A DNA stretch of 64,000 bases from the NCBI RefSeq assembly GCF_016617615.1, contig NZ_JAACYA010000001.1, positions 248,001-312,000 of the forward strand, in the 5' to 3' direction. Shown one piece after another: positions 1 through 11,343 of the stretch (positions are counted from its first letter, which is position 1; each line of letters opens with the position of its first letter). This DNA comes from Persephonella atlantica (GTDB lineage Bacteria > Aquificota > Aquificia > Aquificales > Hydrogenothermaceae). Made by a program: the position numbers and the translations under genes. The notes below the pieces were generated by a model that had not been told where the DNA came from, did no database searches, and was given only the letters and a program-made list of their open reading frames with translations.

Positions 1-1
1 G

Positions 2-601
2 GTAAATCAGTTAGAAGAGAAGATAAAGGAAACTGGCGCAAATGTAATCAAGATAAAAGCAGATCTTGAAAATATAGAAGAAATCAAAAAGCTGATTTCT
101 GAAAGCATTGGAAGATTTGGTGGGATAGATGTCCTTATAAACAATGCATCTATATACTATCCAACAAAGCTGTATGAAGCAAAAGAAGAGGACCTTGACA
201 GGTTTTACGCAGTACATGTAAAAGCTCCATTTTTTCTCTCCAGAGAGCTTGGTAAAATTATGTATGAAAAAAGGTGGGGAAGGATAATAAACATAGCAGA
301 TTACAGTGCCCTCAGACCTTACAGGGACTTTACCCCATATTCTATATCAAAGGGAGCAATGCTTACGATGACAAGGGCATTTGCAAAGGAACTTGCTCCG
401 TACGTTCTTGTAAATGCTGTCCTTCCAGGTCCTATAATTCCTGCAGAGGATCTTGAGGATACTGACAAACCTCTGGAAAAGACTGTTCTAAAAAAGTGGG
501 GAGGAGAAATAGAGGTTTACAAAGCTGTAAAATACCTTATAGAAACTGAGTTTACAACAGGAGCTTTTATTCCTGTAGAAGGAGGAAGACTGATTTGCTG
601 A
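2..601 (+). CDS. SDR-family oxidoreductase, pteridine-reductase-like (5' truncated)
   Basis: The reading frame is open from base 2 to the TGA at 599-601, so the start and the N-terminal nucleotide-binding glycine motif lie outside the window. The remaining ~199 residues are a Rossmann short-chain dehydrogenase/reductase: the NNA motif (INNAS) is near base 137 and the catalytic YSISK (Y-x3-K) near base 338. The residue 13 before the catalytic Tyr, which is the catalytic Ser in FabG-type enzymes, is Asp (NIADYSALRP). That is the arrangement in PTR1/FolM pteridine reductases, so dihydropterin or dihydrofolate reduction is the best guess, though unproven. The next gene starts four codons before this one ends, so the two are probably cotranscribed. 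Confidence 0.85.
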   Translation, partial: VNQLEEKIKETGANVIKIKADLENIEEIKKLISESIGRFGGIDVLINNASIYYPTKLYEAKEEDLDRFYAVHVKAPFFLSRELGKIMYEKRWGRIINIADYSALRPYRDFTPYSISKGAMLTMTRAFAKELAPYVLVNAVLPGPIIPAEDLEDTDKPLEKTVLKKWGGEIEVYKAVKYLIETEFTTGAFIPVEGGRLIC

Positions 602-1362
602 ATGATAGTCTAACATTTTTAGGAACTGGAGGGGGAAGAGTAGTAGTATTCAGACAGATAAGACACTCAGGGGGAATGTGGCTTAATATAGATGGAGTAA
701 ACATACTTATAGATCCGGGACCAGGCAGTCTTGTCAGAATTTTTGAAAGGGGATTTGATACAAGAGATATTGATGTTATTGTTGTTTCCCACAGACATCT
801 TGACCACTGTGCAGATCTTAACTCTGTCGTTGAGTCTGCGTCAGAAAGTAAGAAAAATCCTAAAGATATGCTTGTATGTCCATCAGATGTTGTTGAAGGG
901 GAAGACCCTATTCTCCTGAAATATCTAAGGAAAGCTTTAAGGGAATATAAATATATAGGGGAAAATGTGGAAATCCCATACAAAAATATAAAGATTTTAG
1001 GAACAGTTAAACATATTCATCAGGGAGCCGAAACCTATGGAATAGAGTTCCATTCAAAAAACAAAAAGGTTATTTACGTTCCCTGTGGCAGATTTTACGA
1101 AGGAATGCTTGAGGGCTACTCAGAAAATGCAGACCTTATGGTTTTTAATACCACTTTCCCTGTCAAGACAGAAGGCTACTATCATCTGTCTGCCCAGGAT
1201 GTGGAAGTTATGTTACACAGGTACAAACCTAAAAAAGCTGTGATCACCCACTTCAGTATTGCCATGCTTAAAGCAGATCCAGAGAAGATAGCAGCAAGAC
1301 TTTCAAGGAAGACAGGGCTTCCTGTAATTGCAGCTTACGATGGAATGAGAATTGATTTTTAG
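595..1362 (+). CDS. MBL-fold metallo-hydrolase
   Basis: A 255-residue metallo-beta-lactamase-fold protein. It opens with the beta-strand and glycine turn typical of the fold (LTFLGTGGG) and an IDPGPGS segment. The zinc motif HxHxDH is present as SHRHLDHCADL at residues ~66-76. Later metal ligands are plausibly the His of KHIHQGAETYG and the His of ITHFSIAML. The start is TTG at 595, six bases after GGAGGAAG (581-588), overlapping the end of the SDR gene. The PhnP/RNase Z-like layout suggests a phosphodiesterase or similar hydrolase, but the substrate cannot be read from sequence. It is first in line with the ThiO-like oxidase gene, 9 bases downstream. Confidence 0.85.
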   Translation: MLNDSLTFLGTGGGRVVVFRQIRHSGGMWLNIDGVNILIDPGPGSLVRIFERGFDTRDIDVIVVSHRHLDHCADLNSVVESASESKKNPKDMLVCPSDVVEGEDPILLKYLRKALREYKYIGENVEIPYKNIKILGTVKHIHQGAETYGIEFHSKNKKVIYVPCGRFYEGMLEGYSENADLMVFNTTFPVKTEGYYHLSAQDVEVMLHRYKPKKAVITHFSIAMLKADPEKIAARLSRKTGLPVIAAYDGMRIDF

Positions 1363-1371
1363 GAGCCTGAA

Positions 1372-2463
1372 ATGAAAGGAATAATAATAGGTGGCGGGAT
1401 AATAGGTCTTTCAATAGCAAGAGAACTAAGGAAAAATGGGTATGAAGTTACGGTAATTGAGATTTACCGTGTTGGAAGAGGAGCTTCATGGAGTGCCGGT
1501 GGTATGCTTGCTCCCCAGTCAGAAGGATTAAATCCTGGTACTTTCCTTGATTTCTGTCTTGAAAGCAGAGATATGTATGAAACTTTTGTCCGTTCTATTC
1601 AGAGAGAGACAGAAATAGATGTTGGATACTGGAAGTGTGGAATACTCTGTCCTGCCTTTTCTGAAGAAGAAGAGGAAGAGCTAAAAGAGAGAATAAAGAG
1701 ATATGCAGATATGGGGCTGGAAGGAAAATGGATTGACAGAGATACATTGGAAGGTTTCTACAACTCTTTAGGAAAAGACATAAGAGGAGGAGCTCTCTTT
1801 CCAGAAGATGCTCAGGTTGACAACAGACTTCTTATGGTTGCCCTTGAGAAGTACGCCAGAAGTAGAGGGATTCAGCTTCTTGAATTTACAGAAGCATCTG
1901 AGATTATAGAGGAAAACGGCAGGTTTGTTGCTGTTCAGACAAAAAAAGGAATTGTTGAAGGGGATTTCTGTGTAATAACAGCAGGTGCATGGTCTGATCA
2001 TTTTATAAAAAGTCATGTATTTCCTATAAAAGGAGAGATGGCAGCGATAGACATCACAAAAAGGGATATTGACAGGGTAATCTTTGGTTCAAGGGCTTAC
2101 CTTATACCACGGAAAGACTACAAAAGGCTTGTAATTGGAGCAACTGAAGAGATGGTAGGGTTCGCAGATGGGAATACAGTAAAAGGACTGATGCATCTCT
2201 TCAGAGGTCTTGAAGATACTCTTCCCTATCTAATTAACAGGAATGTTCAGGAAACATGGTTTGGTTATAGGCCTGCCACACCTGACCTTTTGCCTGTTCT
2301 TGGTAAAACAGAGATTGAAAACCTTTATATTGCTACTGGACATTACCGGAACGGTATTTTGCTTGCTCCAATAACAGCGAAAGTAATGTTTGAACTTATA
2401 GATAAAGGCGTTGAAAGCCACTACCTGAAAGAATTTTCCATAAACAGGTTCAACAATGGGTAG
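1372..2463 (+). CDS. thiO: FAD-dependent glycine oxidase-like protein (ThiO family)
   Basis: A 363-residue DAO-family flavoprotein. The N-terminus has the FAD-binding GGGIIGLSIARELRK and a second-strand Glu (VTVIE), followed by the family signature SAGGMLAPQ near residue 42. The C-terminus has RPATPDLLPVLG and GHYRNGILLAP, both typical of ThiO. ThiO oxidises glycine to the imine (dehydroglycine) used to build the thiazole of thiamine. No other thi gene is visible here, so a different amine substrate stays possible. The stop overlaps the next gene by 8 bases, indicating translational coupling to the aminotransferase. Confidence 0.82.
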   Translation: MKGIIIGGGIIGLSIARELRKNGYEVTVIEIYRVGRGASWSAGGMLAPQSEGLNPGTFLDFCLESRDMYETFVRSIQRETEIDVGYWKCGILCPAFSEEEEEELKERIKRYADMGLEGKWIDRDTLEGFYNSLGKDIRGGALFPEDAQVDNRLLMVALEKYARSRGIQLLEFTEASEIIEENGRFVAVQTKKGIVEGDFCVITAGAWSDHFIKSHVFPIKGEMAAIDITKRDIDRVIFGSRAYLIPRKDYKRLVIGATEEMVGFADGNTVKGLMHLFRGLEDTLPYLINRNVQETWFGYRPATPDLLPVLGKTEIENLYIATGHYRNGILLAPITAKVMFELIDKGVESHYLKEFSINRFNNG

Positions 2464-3571
2464 GTTGGACTCTGTCAGGCCTTTTATTGTTATGGATATT
2501 GTGAGAGAGGCTTCCCGTTATGAAGATACTGTTCATTTTGAGATAGGAGAACCAGACCTTCAACCTCCACCCCTTGTATGGGAATATGCTGAAAAGGCAG
2601 TAAAAGACCGACTTAACCATTATACACAGAGCCTTGGTCTTCAACAACTTAGAGAAAAAATATCAGAGCATTATTACTACAGATACAATCTTGAGATAGA
2701 CCCCTCAAGAATAGTGATAACAGTAGGAACATCAGGTGCTTTTCTTATTGCCTACTCTATACTGCTGGACAGGAGAGACCGTATTGCTCTTCCTGACCCT
2801 TCATATCCCTGTTATAAAAATTTTGCCCATCTGCTGGATGTCCAGCCTGTTTTGGTTCCGGCAGGTAAAGACACAGATTACCAGCTAACTGCCCGTAAAC
2901 TATCTGAACAAAAGGATATTAAGGCTGTCCATATATCTTCTCCATCAAACCCTGTTGGAAACATCTACTCAAGAAAAGTATTACAGGAGATAGCAGAATA
3001 CTGTGAACAGAATAACATATATCTGATATCTGATGAAATTTATCACGGTCTTGTGTACGAAGGTGAGGAAGATACAGCCCTTAAGTTTTCAGATAAAGCA
3101 ATAGTTATAAATGGTTTTTCTAAATATTTCTGCATGCCGGGATTCAGGCTTGGATGGATGATTCTTCCTCCACAGCTTGTAAGAAAAGCTGAGATTGTTA
3201 TGCAGAATGTTTTTATTTCCCCGCCTACAATCAGTCAGTATGCTGCCCTTGGAGCATTTGATTACGACCATCTGCAAAAAAATAAAAAAATATTTGAAGA
3301 AAGAAGGAACTTCCTGTATAAGGAACTGGAAGAGATATTCCAGATAGATGCAAAACCTCAAGGGGCATTTTATATCTGGGTTAACATAGAAAAATATTCA
3401 GACAACTCATTCCTTTTTTCTAAACAACTACTTGAAGATATCCATGTGGCTGTAACACCGGGAATTGATTTTGGAAAGAATGAAACAGAAAAATATATAA
3501 GGTTTGCATACACAAAGGATGTAGAACATATGAAGGAGGGACTGGAAAGACTAAAAAATTATCTTCTTTAA
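2456..3571 (+). CDS. PLP-dependent aminotransferase, class I/II
   Basis: A 371-residue fold-type I aminotransferase of the aspartate/alanine group. Visible elements are the N-terminal FEIGEPDLQPPP, the PLP-contacting SSPSNPVGN (Asn), the Asp of ISDEIYHGLVY, the Schiff-base Lys in NGFSKYFCMPGFRLGW (about residue 223) and a C-terminal Arg in KYIRFAYTKD that should bind the substrate carboxylate. The amino donor cannot be fixed; aspartate or alanine to 2-oxoglutarate is most likely. It overlaps thiO by 8 bases and converges on nuoF with a 4-base overlap of the gene ends (3568-3571). Confidence 0.88.
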   Translation: MGRLDSVRPFIVMDIVREASRYEDTVHFEIGEPDLQPPPLVWEYAEKAVKDRLNHYTQSLGLQQLREKISEHYYYRYNLEIDPSRIVITVGTSGAFLIAYSILLDRRDRIALPDPSYPCYKNFAHLLDVQPVLVPAGKDTDYQLTARKLSEQKDIKAVHISSPSNPVGNIYSRKVLQEIAEYCEQNNIYLISDEIYHGLVYEGEEDTALKFSDKAIVINGFSKYFCMPGFRLGWMILPPQLVRKAEIVMQNVFISPPTISQYAALGAFDYDHLQKNKKIFEERRNFLYKELEEIFQIDAKPQGAFYIWVNIEKYSDNSFLFSKQLLEDIHVAVTPGIDFGKNETEKYIRFAYTKDVEHMKEGLERLKNYLL

Positions 3572-4854
3572 CCACATATTCTGCACTTACCTTTCAGGTG
3601 AGCTTCCACCTCTTCAGGAAATTTCCTGAGAACATCAGAAACCGCATTGGGAGCAGAGAAACCCAGTCCACATATAGAGTTTGCAGGTATGTTCTGGGAT
3701 AGATGCCTCAGGTAATCTATATCCTTATGTGTCGCTTTTCCTTCCTTCAGTTTTTTTAATATCTGATGCTGCTCGTATGTTCCGATTCTACACGGAGTAC
3801 ATTTACCACAGCTCTCGTGATGGAAAAACTGGGTTACAACAAGGAGTGCATCTATTACGCAGTCATCTTCGTCAAGCACTATGGTTGTTCCTGTCCCACC
3901 AAATCCTTTGGGAGAGTAATCCATAGGCATGTCTAACTCGTCTTCCCGGTAAACTCCTAATGCTCCTGCAAATACTGCCTTTACCTGTTTTCCTCCTTTA
4001 ACACCTCCTGCCATTTCTATAAGTTCCCGCAATGTTATATCCATTGTTGCTTCGTAAACTCCCGGTTTTTCTACCTTTCCACTGACAGGAAACAGCTTTG
4101 GACCGTAAAAACCTGACGGACCAATGTTCATAAAGTATGCTTCGTAAGTAACAATTATCGGTATGTTTGAGAGGGTCTCAACATTGTTAACAACAGTTGG
4201 TTTTCCATACAGACCAGACTGGGCAGGGTATGGGGGTCTAAGCCTTGGATGTCCTCTTTTACCTTCTAAGCTCTCAAGTAGAGCTGTCTCCTCTCCGCAG
4301 ATGTAAGCTCCTGCTCCTCTGTAAACTTTTATATCAAAAGAGAAATCTGTTCCCAATATATTTTTGCCTAAGTAACCTCTATCTTTTGCTTCCTTGATTG
4401 CATTTTCTAAAATAAGATATCCAGCAGGATACTCACCTCTGATGTATATGTACCCCTCTTTTGCACCAAGGGCATAGCCGGCTATTATCATTCCCTCTAA
4501 AAGCAGATGAGGGTCTCTCTCTATTATAATTCTGTCCTTGAATGTTCCCGGTTCCGACTCATCCGCATTACAGACCAGATATCTGGGTGGTGGGTTCATC
4601 AGGGCAAATCTCCACTTTCTTCCTGTGGGAAATCCCGCCCCACCTCTACCTCTAAGTGTGCTTTCTTCAACAAGGACAACAATATCTTCAGGAGAAAACT
4701 TGTTTAATGCTTTTTTTAAAGCTGAATATCCACCTGTTGTTTCGTATTCTTCTATATCAACAGTTCTGTTTTCTTTTGCTCTCCTGAGAAGAAGATTTAG
4801 ACTGCTTTCTACGTGTATTTCAGGTAGATGAGGAATCTTATCTCTGATGCTCAT
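3568..4854 (-). CDS. nuoF: NADH-quinone oxidoreductase subunit F (NADH/FMN subunit)
   Basis: A 428-residue complex I NADH-oxidising subunit. The FMN/NADH-binding glycine-rich segment is GRGGAGFPTGRKW (residues ~69-81). A second glycine-rich stretch includes GAGAYICGEETALL. The N3 [4Fe-4S] ligands are in ESCGKCTPCRIGT with the fourth Cys in NSICGLGFSAPN. An additional CRICG ends the protein and has no obvious cluster role. The ATG overlaps the nuoE stop (ATGA at 4851-4854). With NuoE it forms the input module that passes electrons from NADH, or takes them by reverse electron flow in an autotroph. Confidence 0.96.
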   Translation of the reverse strand: MSIRDKIPHLPEIHVESSLNLLLRRAKENRTVDIEEYETTGGYSALKKALNKFSPEDIVVLVEESTLRGRGGAGFPTGRKWRFALMNPPPRYLVCNADESEPGTFKDRIIIERDPHLLLEGMIIAGYALGAKEGYIYIRGEYPAGYLILENAIKEAKDRGYLGKNILGTDFSFDIKVYRGAGAYICGEETALLESLEGKRGHPRLRPPYPAQSGLYGKPTVVNNVETLSNIPIIVTYEAYFMNIGPSGFYGPKLFPVSGKVEKPGVYEATMDITLRELIEMAGGVKGGKQVKAVFAGALGVYREDELDMPMDYSPKGFGGTGTTIVLDEDDCVIDALLVVTQFFHHESCGKCTPCRIGTYEQHQILKKLKEGKATHKDIDYLRHLSQNIPANSICGLGFSAPNAVSDVLRKFPEEVEAHLKGKCRICG

Positions 4855-5350
4855 TTTACATACCTGCTCAATATATTATCTAAATCCCCACTGCTTTTTA
4901 TCTTACTTCCATCGTACAGGTCGTCATTTATCAAGAATGCAGGAGCTATGCCACAGCTTCCTATACATTCAACAAGCTCTATATACCATAATCCATCGGG
5001 ACTGCTCCTGCCCACATCTGCTCCTGTCTTCTCCTTTATCTTTTCAAGTAGACTACGGAAGTTTGCAAGATGACAGGGCAGGTTTCTGCATATCCTTATG
5101 TGATTTTTTGCATTTTTTCTGTATCTAAACATATCGTAAAAGCTGACTATACCTTCAATGTGTGAAACAGGAACCTTAAGATAATCAGAAAGTTCCAGCA
5201 CTGCTTCAGGGACAATATCTCTGTATTTGTCCAATATGTGGTGAAGGGCTGGTATGATACACTGCTCTTTTAAAGGAAATTTTTTCCTGCACTCTTCTAT
5301 CTTCTGGATAATATCTTCCGTAAGATATCTGTACTCCATCAGTTTCTCCA

Positions 5351-5351
<1 letters not shown>
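4851..5351 (-). CDS. nuoE: NADH-quinone oxidoreductase subunit E ([2Fe-2S] subunit)
   Basis: A 166-residue thioredoxin-like [2Fe-2S] subunit of complex I carrying cluster N1a. The ligands are CRNLPC (C-x4-C) and ECIGSCG (C-x3-C), the classic NuoE spacing. The annotated ATG overlaps the metG stop (TGATG). A second in-frame ATG at 5339 (MEYRYLTED) is preceded by GGAG at good spacing and could be the true start, which would shorten the protein by four residues. It sits between metG and nuoF in one transcript. The rest of complex I is not in the window. Confidence 0.94.
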
Positions 5352-7243
<1,892 letters not shown>

Positions 7244-7269
7244 CTACCCCGCTCAAATAGTAGTAAATA

Positions 7270-7275
7270 ATTATA
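7270..7275 (-). promoter_or_regulatory. candidate -10 element for metG-nuoEF
   Basis: The minus strand reads TATAAT here, about 30 bases upstream of the metG ATG, in the 96-base AT-rich gap between metG and the divergent GGDEF-EAL gene. No good -35 hexamer sits 16-18 bases upstream, so the call rests on the -10 and its location. Confidence 0.35.
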
Positions 7276-7336
7276 TACAAATAACCCACAAATTTTCCTA
7301 TCTTTAAAATTAAACGAAAAGGATTATTATTAATAG

Positions 7337-9961
7337 ATGAAGAAAGAGCATAAAGATACGGATATGAAAAACAACTTCTGGTTTAAACTGAATAGATTTC
7401 TTGAAAAAAAGGCAAAAATAAGAAGTTACGGACAGAAAGTTGTACTTATACTTATACTTCTTTTCATTGCAACATCTGCAGTTGTGAATCTGATTTTTAC
7501 TATCATAAATCTTGAAGAAGAAAAGGAAAACATAAAAAAAGCACTTTACAGAACAGTTGTTATAAAGGAAGAAATACTACTGAAGACATTAAAGGAGATT
7601 GAGGATAACGGGAAGATTATCCTGACACGGTACAGGAAAGAACAGACAGAGCCGGATTACACCACATTCAAGCGCTACAAGGTTTATGGAATATACCTGA
7701 AGAACGAAGGCATCTTTCTTGGGAGGGTTGTCTCCCCTCTAAAGAAAAAAACAGAGAAAAGATACATACTGAAAGATGGATTTGTCATAATAAATGTGGC
7801 GAACAGCTTCTATATCTATGTGAACAAATCAGCTGTCAACGACATTCTTGACCCTAAAAAAAGCTTCATATCCGGATACGAACCTTTATTTATGATAGGA
7901 AGAGAGATAAAAAATTATAAATCTCTTGTGTGTTCTTCAAAAATCGTCAAAAACAGTAACTTTTACATATCCGGATGTGTTGAGAACTCACAGATACTTA
8001 AATCACAGATTCTAAGCTCTGTCGTTAAAAATGCTACCGTTTTTTCTGCCTTTTTCATACTGGCAATGGTGATGTACAATCTCATCTTCAAAAATGTCCT
8101 TCTTTACCCAGTTTACAGGCTGAAAAAAGATATTGAAAATATGAACAGAAAAGGTCTTGAACACGTAAAATTTGAGCTCCATAGATTTGGAGAGGACGAA
8201 TTTGCCCAGATATCTAAAGTCCTTGAAAATACAAGAAGAAAAATACTGAAACACCAGAAGGGAATGTCTCTTGTTCTGCAAACAACATCAAAGATGATAT
8301 CTATGACAAATGATATACACCGATTTTCCCTCTTTACTGTTGACAGATTAGACGAGCTCCTCCATGCTGAAGGAACTGTACTCTGTCTGTTCTCAAAACT
8401 TGAAAACAGCTGTGTATTTAAGGTACATTCTGACAGATTTCTCAGCGGCAGTGTTCCAGTTTCTTACGAAAAAAAAGAATTCTACAAACTATCAAAAGTA
8501 AAAGAGAAAAACAGATTACTCCTTGATAGGGAAAGAAATATCCACATAGTATCTATCAAAAAAGAGGTTAATGAGGAATACTCTCTTCTTCTCGTATTAT
8601 TTAAAAAGGGAGATAAACCTTCAGAAGAGGATATAAACTACATAGATATGATTGTCTCCCATCTGGTCTACAGCATAAATCTTCTGAATCTTGCTACATA
8701 CGACCCACTGACAAAACTTTACAACAGAAGAGCGATTGTTCAGTTTGCAGAAAAAGAGGTGGAAAGGTCAAAAAGATATAATCACAGCTTCAGCATAATA
8801 CTGATTGATATAGACGACTTTAAAGCAATAAACGATACTTACGGCCACACAATAGGGGACATTGTCCTTAAAAAGATAGCTGACCTGCTGAAAGAAGAAG
8901 TAAGAGACGTTGACAAAATAGGAAGATACGGTGGAGAAGAATTTATTATTGTTCTCCCGGAAACAAAGATAAAAAATGCTGTCAAATTGGCTGAAAGAAT
9001 AAAAAGAAAGATTTCTGAATACCATTTTGAGATAAACGAGTATGCTTTAACCATAACAGTGAGTGCAGGTGTTGCAGGATTTCCAGTACATGGTGAAACA
9101 TTTGAGGAGATACTGCAGGCCTCTGACCTTGCCCTTTATGAGGCTAAAAGGAGAGGTAAAAATCAGGTTGTTGTATTAGAGAAGGAAGAGATTTCCAAGA
9201 TACTGAAAGAAGAATTCCAGAGTAAAAACTTCCTTGACAGAGCAATAAAGGAAGACAGGATAGTTCCCCACTTCCAGCCTATTGTTGACCTCAGCAGTAT
9301 GGAAGTTGTTGGATATGAAATACTTGCAAGGATAAAAGACAAAGGAAATATCATCCCTGCACACCGTTTCATATCAACCTCAATAAAGTTTGGAATCATA
9401 CTGAAAATTGATGAGATAATCCAGAAGAAAACAGTTGAGTTCTTAAGTAAAATGGGAGAGGTTCCACAGATGCTGTTTTTTAACCTTTCAAGACCTTACA
9501 TCCAGGACGTACAGCACCTGATGAACTTTGTGGAACTGCTTGAGAAAAACAACATACCAAAGGAAAACATAATATTAGAGATAACAGAAGAAGAAGCAAT
9601 CAGTGAGATAACAATAGTGAAGGAAGCCATAAGAATAGCAAAATCAAAAGGCATAAGATTTGCCCTTGACGACTTTGGAGTAGGTTATTCAACATTCTCT
9701 TACATAAAGCATTTTGATATTGATATAATCAAGTTAGACGGCTCTCTTGTGAAAAACATTGACAAAGACGAAGATAACCAGATAATAGTTGGTGGAATAT
9801 CCTACATATGTGAGAGAAAAGGTATAAAACTGCTTGCTGAAATGGTAGAAACTTTAGAAGAGTTAGAAACATTAAGAGGACTGGGAGTTTCTTATGCACA
9901 GGGATTTTTCTTCGGAAAAGCAGAGGAGCAGATGATACAAAAAGTGTTTAAGGAGGATTAA
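7337..9961 (+). CDS. membrane GGDEF-EAL cyclic-di-GMP protein
   Basis: An 874-residue signalling protein with two membrane segments (~35-58 and ~230-252) flanking an extracytoplasmic sensor of ~170 residues. A HAMP-like linker, a GAF-like region (~330-450), a GGDEF domain (~455-615) and an EAL domain (~635-870) follow. The diguanylate cyclase motif is GGEEF with the inhibitory I-site RDVD exactly five residues before it, so synthesis and product inhibition look intact. The phosphodiesterase motif is EIL instead of EAL, but NLS, EITE, DDFGVGYS, KLDGS and QGFFFG are conserved. The loop usually read AEGVET is AEMVET. The balance of the two activities cannot be predicted. The start is ATG at 7337 with a weak RBS; ATG at 7364 is an alternative. 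It is followed without a gap by the mutase gene. Confidence 0.9.
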   Translation: MKKEHKDTDMKNNFWFKLNRFLEKKAKIRSYGQKVVLILILLFIATSAVVNLIFTIINLEEEKENIKKALYRTVVIKEEILLKTLKEIEDNGKIILTRYRKEQTEPDYTTFKRYKVYGIYLKNEGIFLGRVVSPLKKKTEKRYILKDGFVIINVANSFYIYVNKSAVNDILDPKKSFISGYEPLFMIGREIKNYKSLVCSSKIVKNSNFYISGCVENSQILKSQILSSVVKNATVFSAFFILAMVMYNLIFKNVLLYPVYRLKKDIENMNRKGLEHVKFELHRFGEDEFAQISKVLENTRRKILKHQKGMSLVLQTTSKMISMTNDIHRFSLFTVDRLDELLHAEGTVLCLFSKLENSCVFKVHSDRFLSGSVPVSYEKKEFYKLSKVKEKNRLLLDRERNIHIVSIKKEVNEEYSLLLVLFKKGDKPSEEDINYIDMIVSHLVYSINLLNLATYDPLTKLYNRRAIVQFAEKEVERSKRYNHSFSIILIDIDDFKAINDTYGHTIGDIVLKKIADLLKEEVRDVDKIGRYGGEEFIIVLPETKIKNAVKLAERIKRKISEYHFEINEYALTITVSAGVAGFPVHGETFEEILQASDLALYEAKRRGKNQVVVLEKEEISKILKEEFQSKNFLDRAIKEDRIVPHFQPIVDLSSMEVVGYEILARIKDKGNIIPAHRFISTSIKFGIILKIDEIIQKKTVEFLSKMGEVPQMLFFNLSRPYIQDVQHLMNFVELLEKNNIPKENIILEITEEEAISEITIVKEAIRIAKSKGIRFALDDFGVGYSTFSYIKHFDIDIIKLDGSLVKNIDKDEDNQIIVGGISYICERKGIKLLAEMVETLEELETLRGLGVSYAQGFFFGKAEEQMIQKVFKED

Positions 9962-11341
9962 ATGGGTATAAGGTTTGGAACAGATGGATGGAGGGCAGTG
10001 ATTGCCAGAGATTTTACTGTTGACAATCTGCTTAAAGTAGCACAGGCACATGCAGACCACCTTAAACAGAAAAAAGGCAAAAAAGTAATTATTGGATACG
10101 ATACCCGTTTTATGTCTGAAGATTTTGCATCTGTAGTGGCTGAGGTTTTCTCCTCAAATGGATTTAAGGTTATACTGTCTAAAAATTTCTGCTCAACCCC
10201 TGCCCTTTCCCTTGCTGTGAAAGATTTTGAAGCAGACGAAGGAGTTATGATTACAGCATCACACAACACCTATCAGTATAACGGATATAAGATAAAAGGA
10301 AACTACGGAGGTCCTGCCACTCCACAGATAATAAAAAGTGTGGAAGACAAAATAGGAAAAAACACTCCAAAAACAGGAAAAACCCAGTGGGAAGAGATAG
10401 ACCTGAATACCTACTACATAGAAAAACTGAAAAAATACATAATCCCGGGAGTTTTCAGCCAGCATCCTGAAAGGATTGTGCATGACCCTATGCACGGGGC
10501 TACAATAGGGCTTCTCAGCAGGTCATTGGAAGACACGCTTATTGACGTTGTAGAAATAAACCACTACAGAGATGCATTCTTTGGCTTTAAACATCCAGAG
10601 CCTGTGGAAAAAAATCTGTCACTTCTGAGAGGCAAAACTGTTGCAGAGGAAGCAGTGGCAGGAATTGCAAATGACGGGGATGGAGACAGAGTGGGAATAG
10701 TTGATGAAGCAGGAGAGTATGTCAACACTCAGATTGTGTTCGCCCTCTTACTCCTTCACACAATAAGAAACAAAAAAGTTGAGGGGGCTGTTGCAAAAAC
10801 TGTCTCAACAACGTATTTAGTAGACAGAATTGCCCAGAAGGAAGGCTTAAAACTTTATAAAACACCTGTAGGATTCAAATATATTGCTGATATATTCTTG
10901 AGAGAAAAAATTGCATTTGGTGGAGAAGAATCAGGCGGTTACGGTTTTGGCTTCCACATTCCAGAAAGGGACGGACTGCTCTCTGGTCTTATGATACTTG
11001 AGATGATTCATCTACATGGAAAACCATTAACGCATCTGATAGAAGACCTATTCTCAGAGTTTGGAACAGCATACTACAAAAGATTAGACCTGAAAGTCAA
11101 AGGAGATGAGGGGAGAAAGCTTGTTGAAAAACTAAAAAAAGAGCCATTAAAAGAGCTTGCAGGAAAGAAAATAAAAGAGACTGACCTAACAGATGGAGTG
11201 AAATTTGTATTTGAAAACGACGGATGGGTTCTTTTCAGAGCTTCTGGAACTGAGCCTGTTCTCAGGATATATGTGGAGATGCCAGAAAAGGAAGAAGTTG
11301 ATATGATATTAGAAGAGAGCAAAAAACTTATTGGAGGTTAA
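9962..11341 (+). CDS. phosphoglucomutase/phosphomannomutase family protein
   Basis: A 459-residue alpha-D-phosphohexomutase. The catalytic phosphoserine is in TASHNTYQYNG (~residue 100). The Mg loop is NDGDGDRVG (~240), the sugar loop GGEESGGYGF (~320), and the C-terminal phosphate-binding loop is RASGTEPVLRIY. The Pro that usually follows TASHN is Thr here. It interconverts hexose 1- and 6-phosphates; glucose, mannose or glucosamine cannot be separated by eye. The ATG follows the GGDEF-EAL stop directly and the next gene starts 3 bases after its stop. Confidence 0.92.
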   Translation: MGIRFGTDGWRAVIARDFTVDNLLKVAQAHADHLKQKKGKKVIIGYDTRFMSEDFASVVAEVFSSNGFKVILSKNFCSTPALSLAVKDFEADEGVMITASHNTYQYNGYKIKGNYGGPATPQIIKSVEDKIGKNTPKTGKTQWEEIDLNTYYIEKLKKYIIPGVFSQHPERIVHDPMHGATIGLLSRSLEDTLIDVVEINHYRDAFFGFKHPEPVEKNLSLLRGKTVAEEAVAGIANDGDGDRVGIVDEAGEYVNTQIVFALLLLHTIRNKKVEGAVAKTVSTTYLVDRIAQKEGLKLYKTPVGFKYIADIFLREKIAFGGEESGGYGFGFHIPERDGLLSGLMILEMIHLHGKPLTHLIEDLFSEFGTAYYKRLDLKVKGDEGRKLVEKLKKEPLKELAGKKIKETDLTDGVKFVFENDGWVLFRASGTEPVLRIYVEMPEKEEVDMILEESKKLIGG

Positions 11342-11343
11342 AG

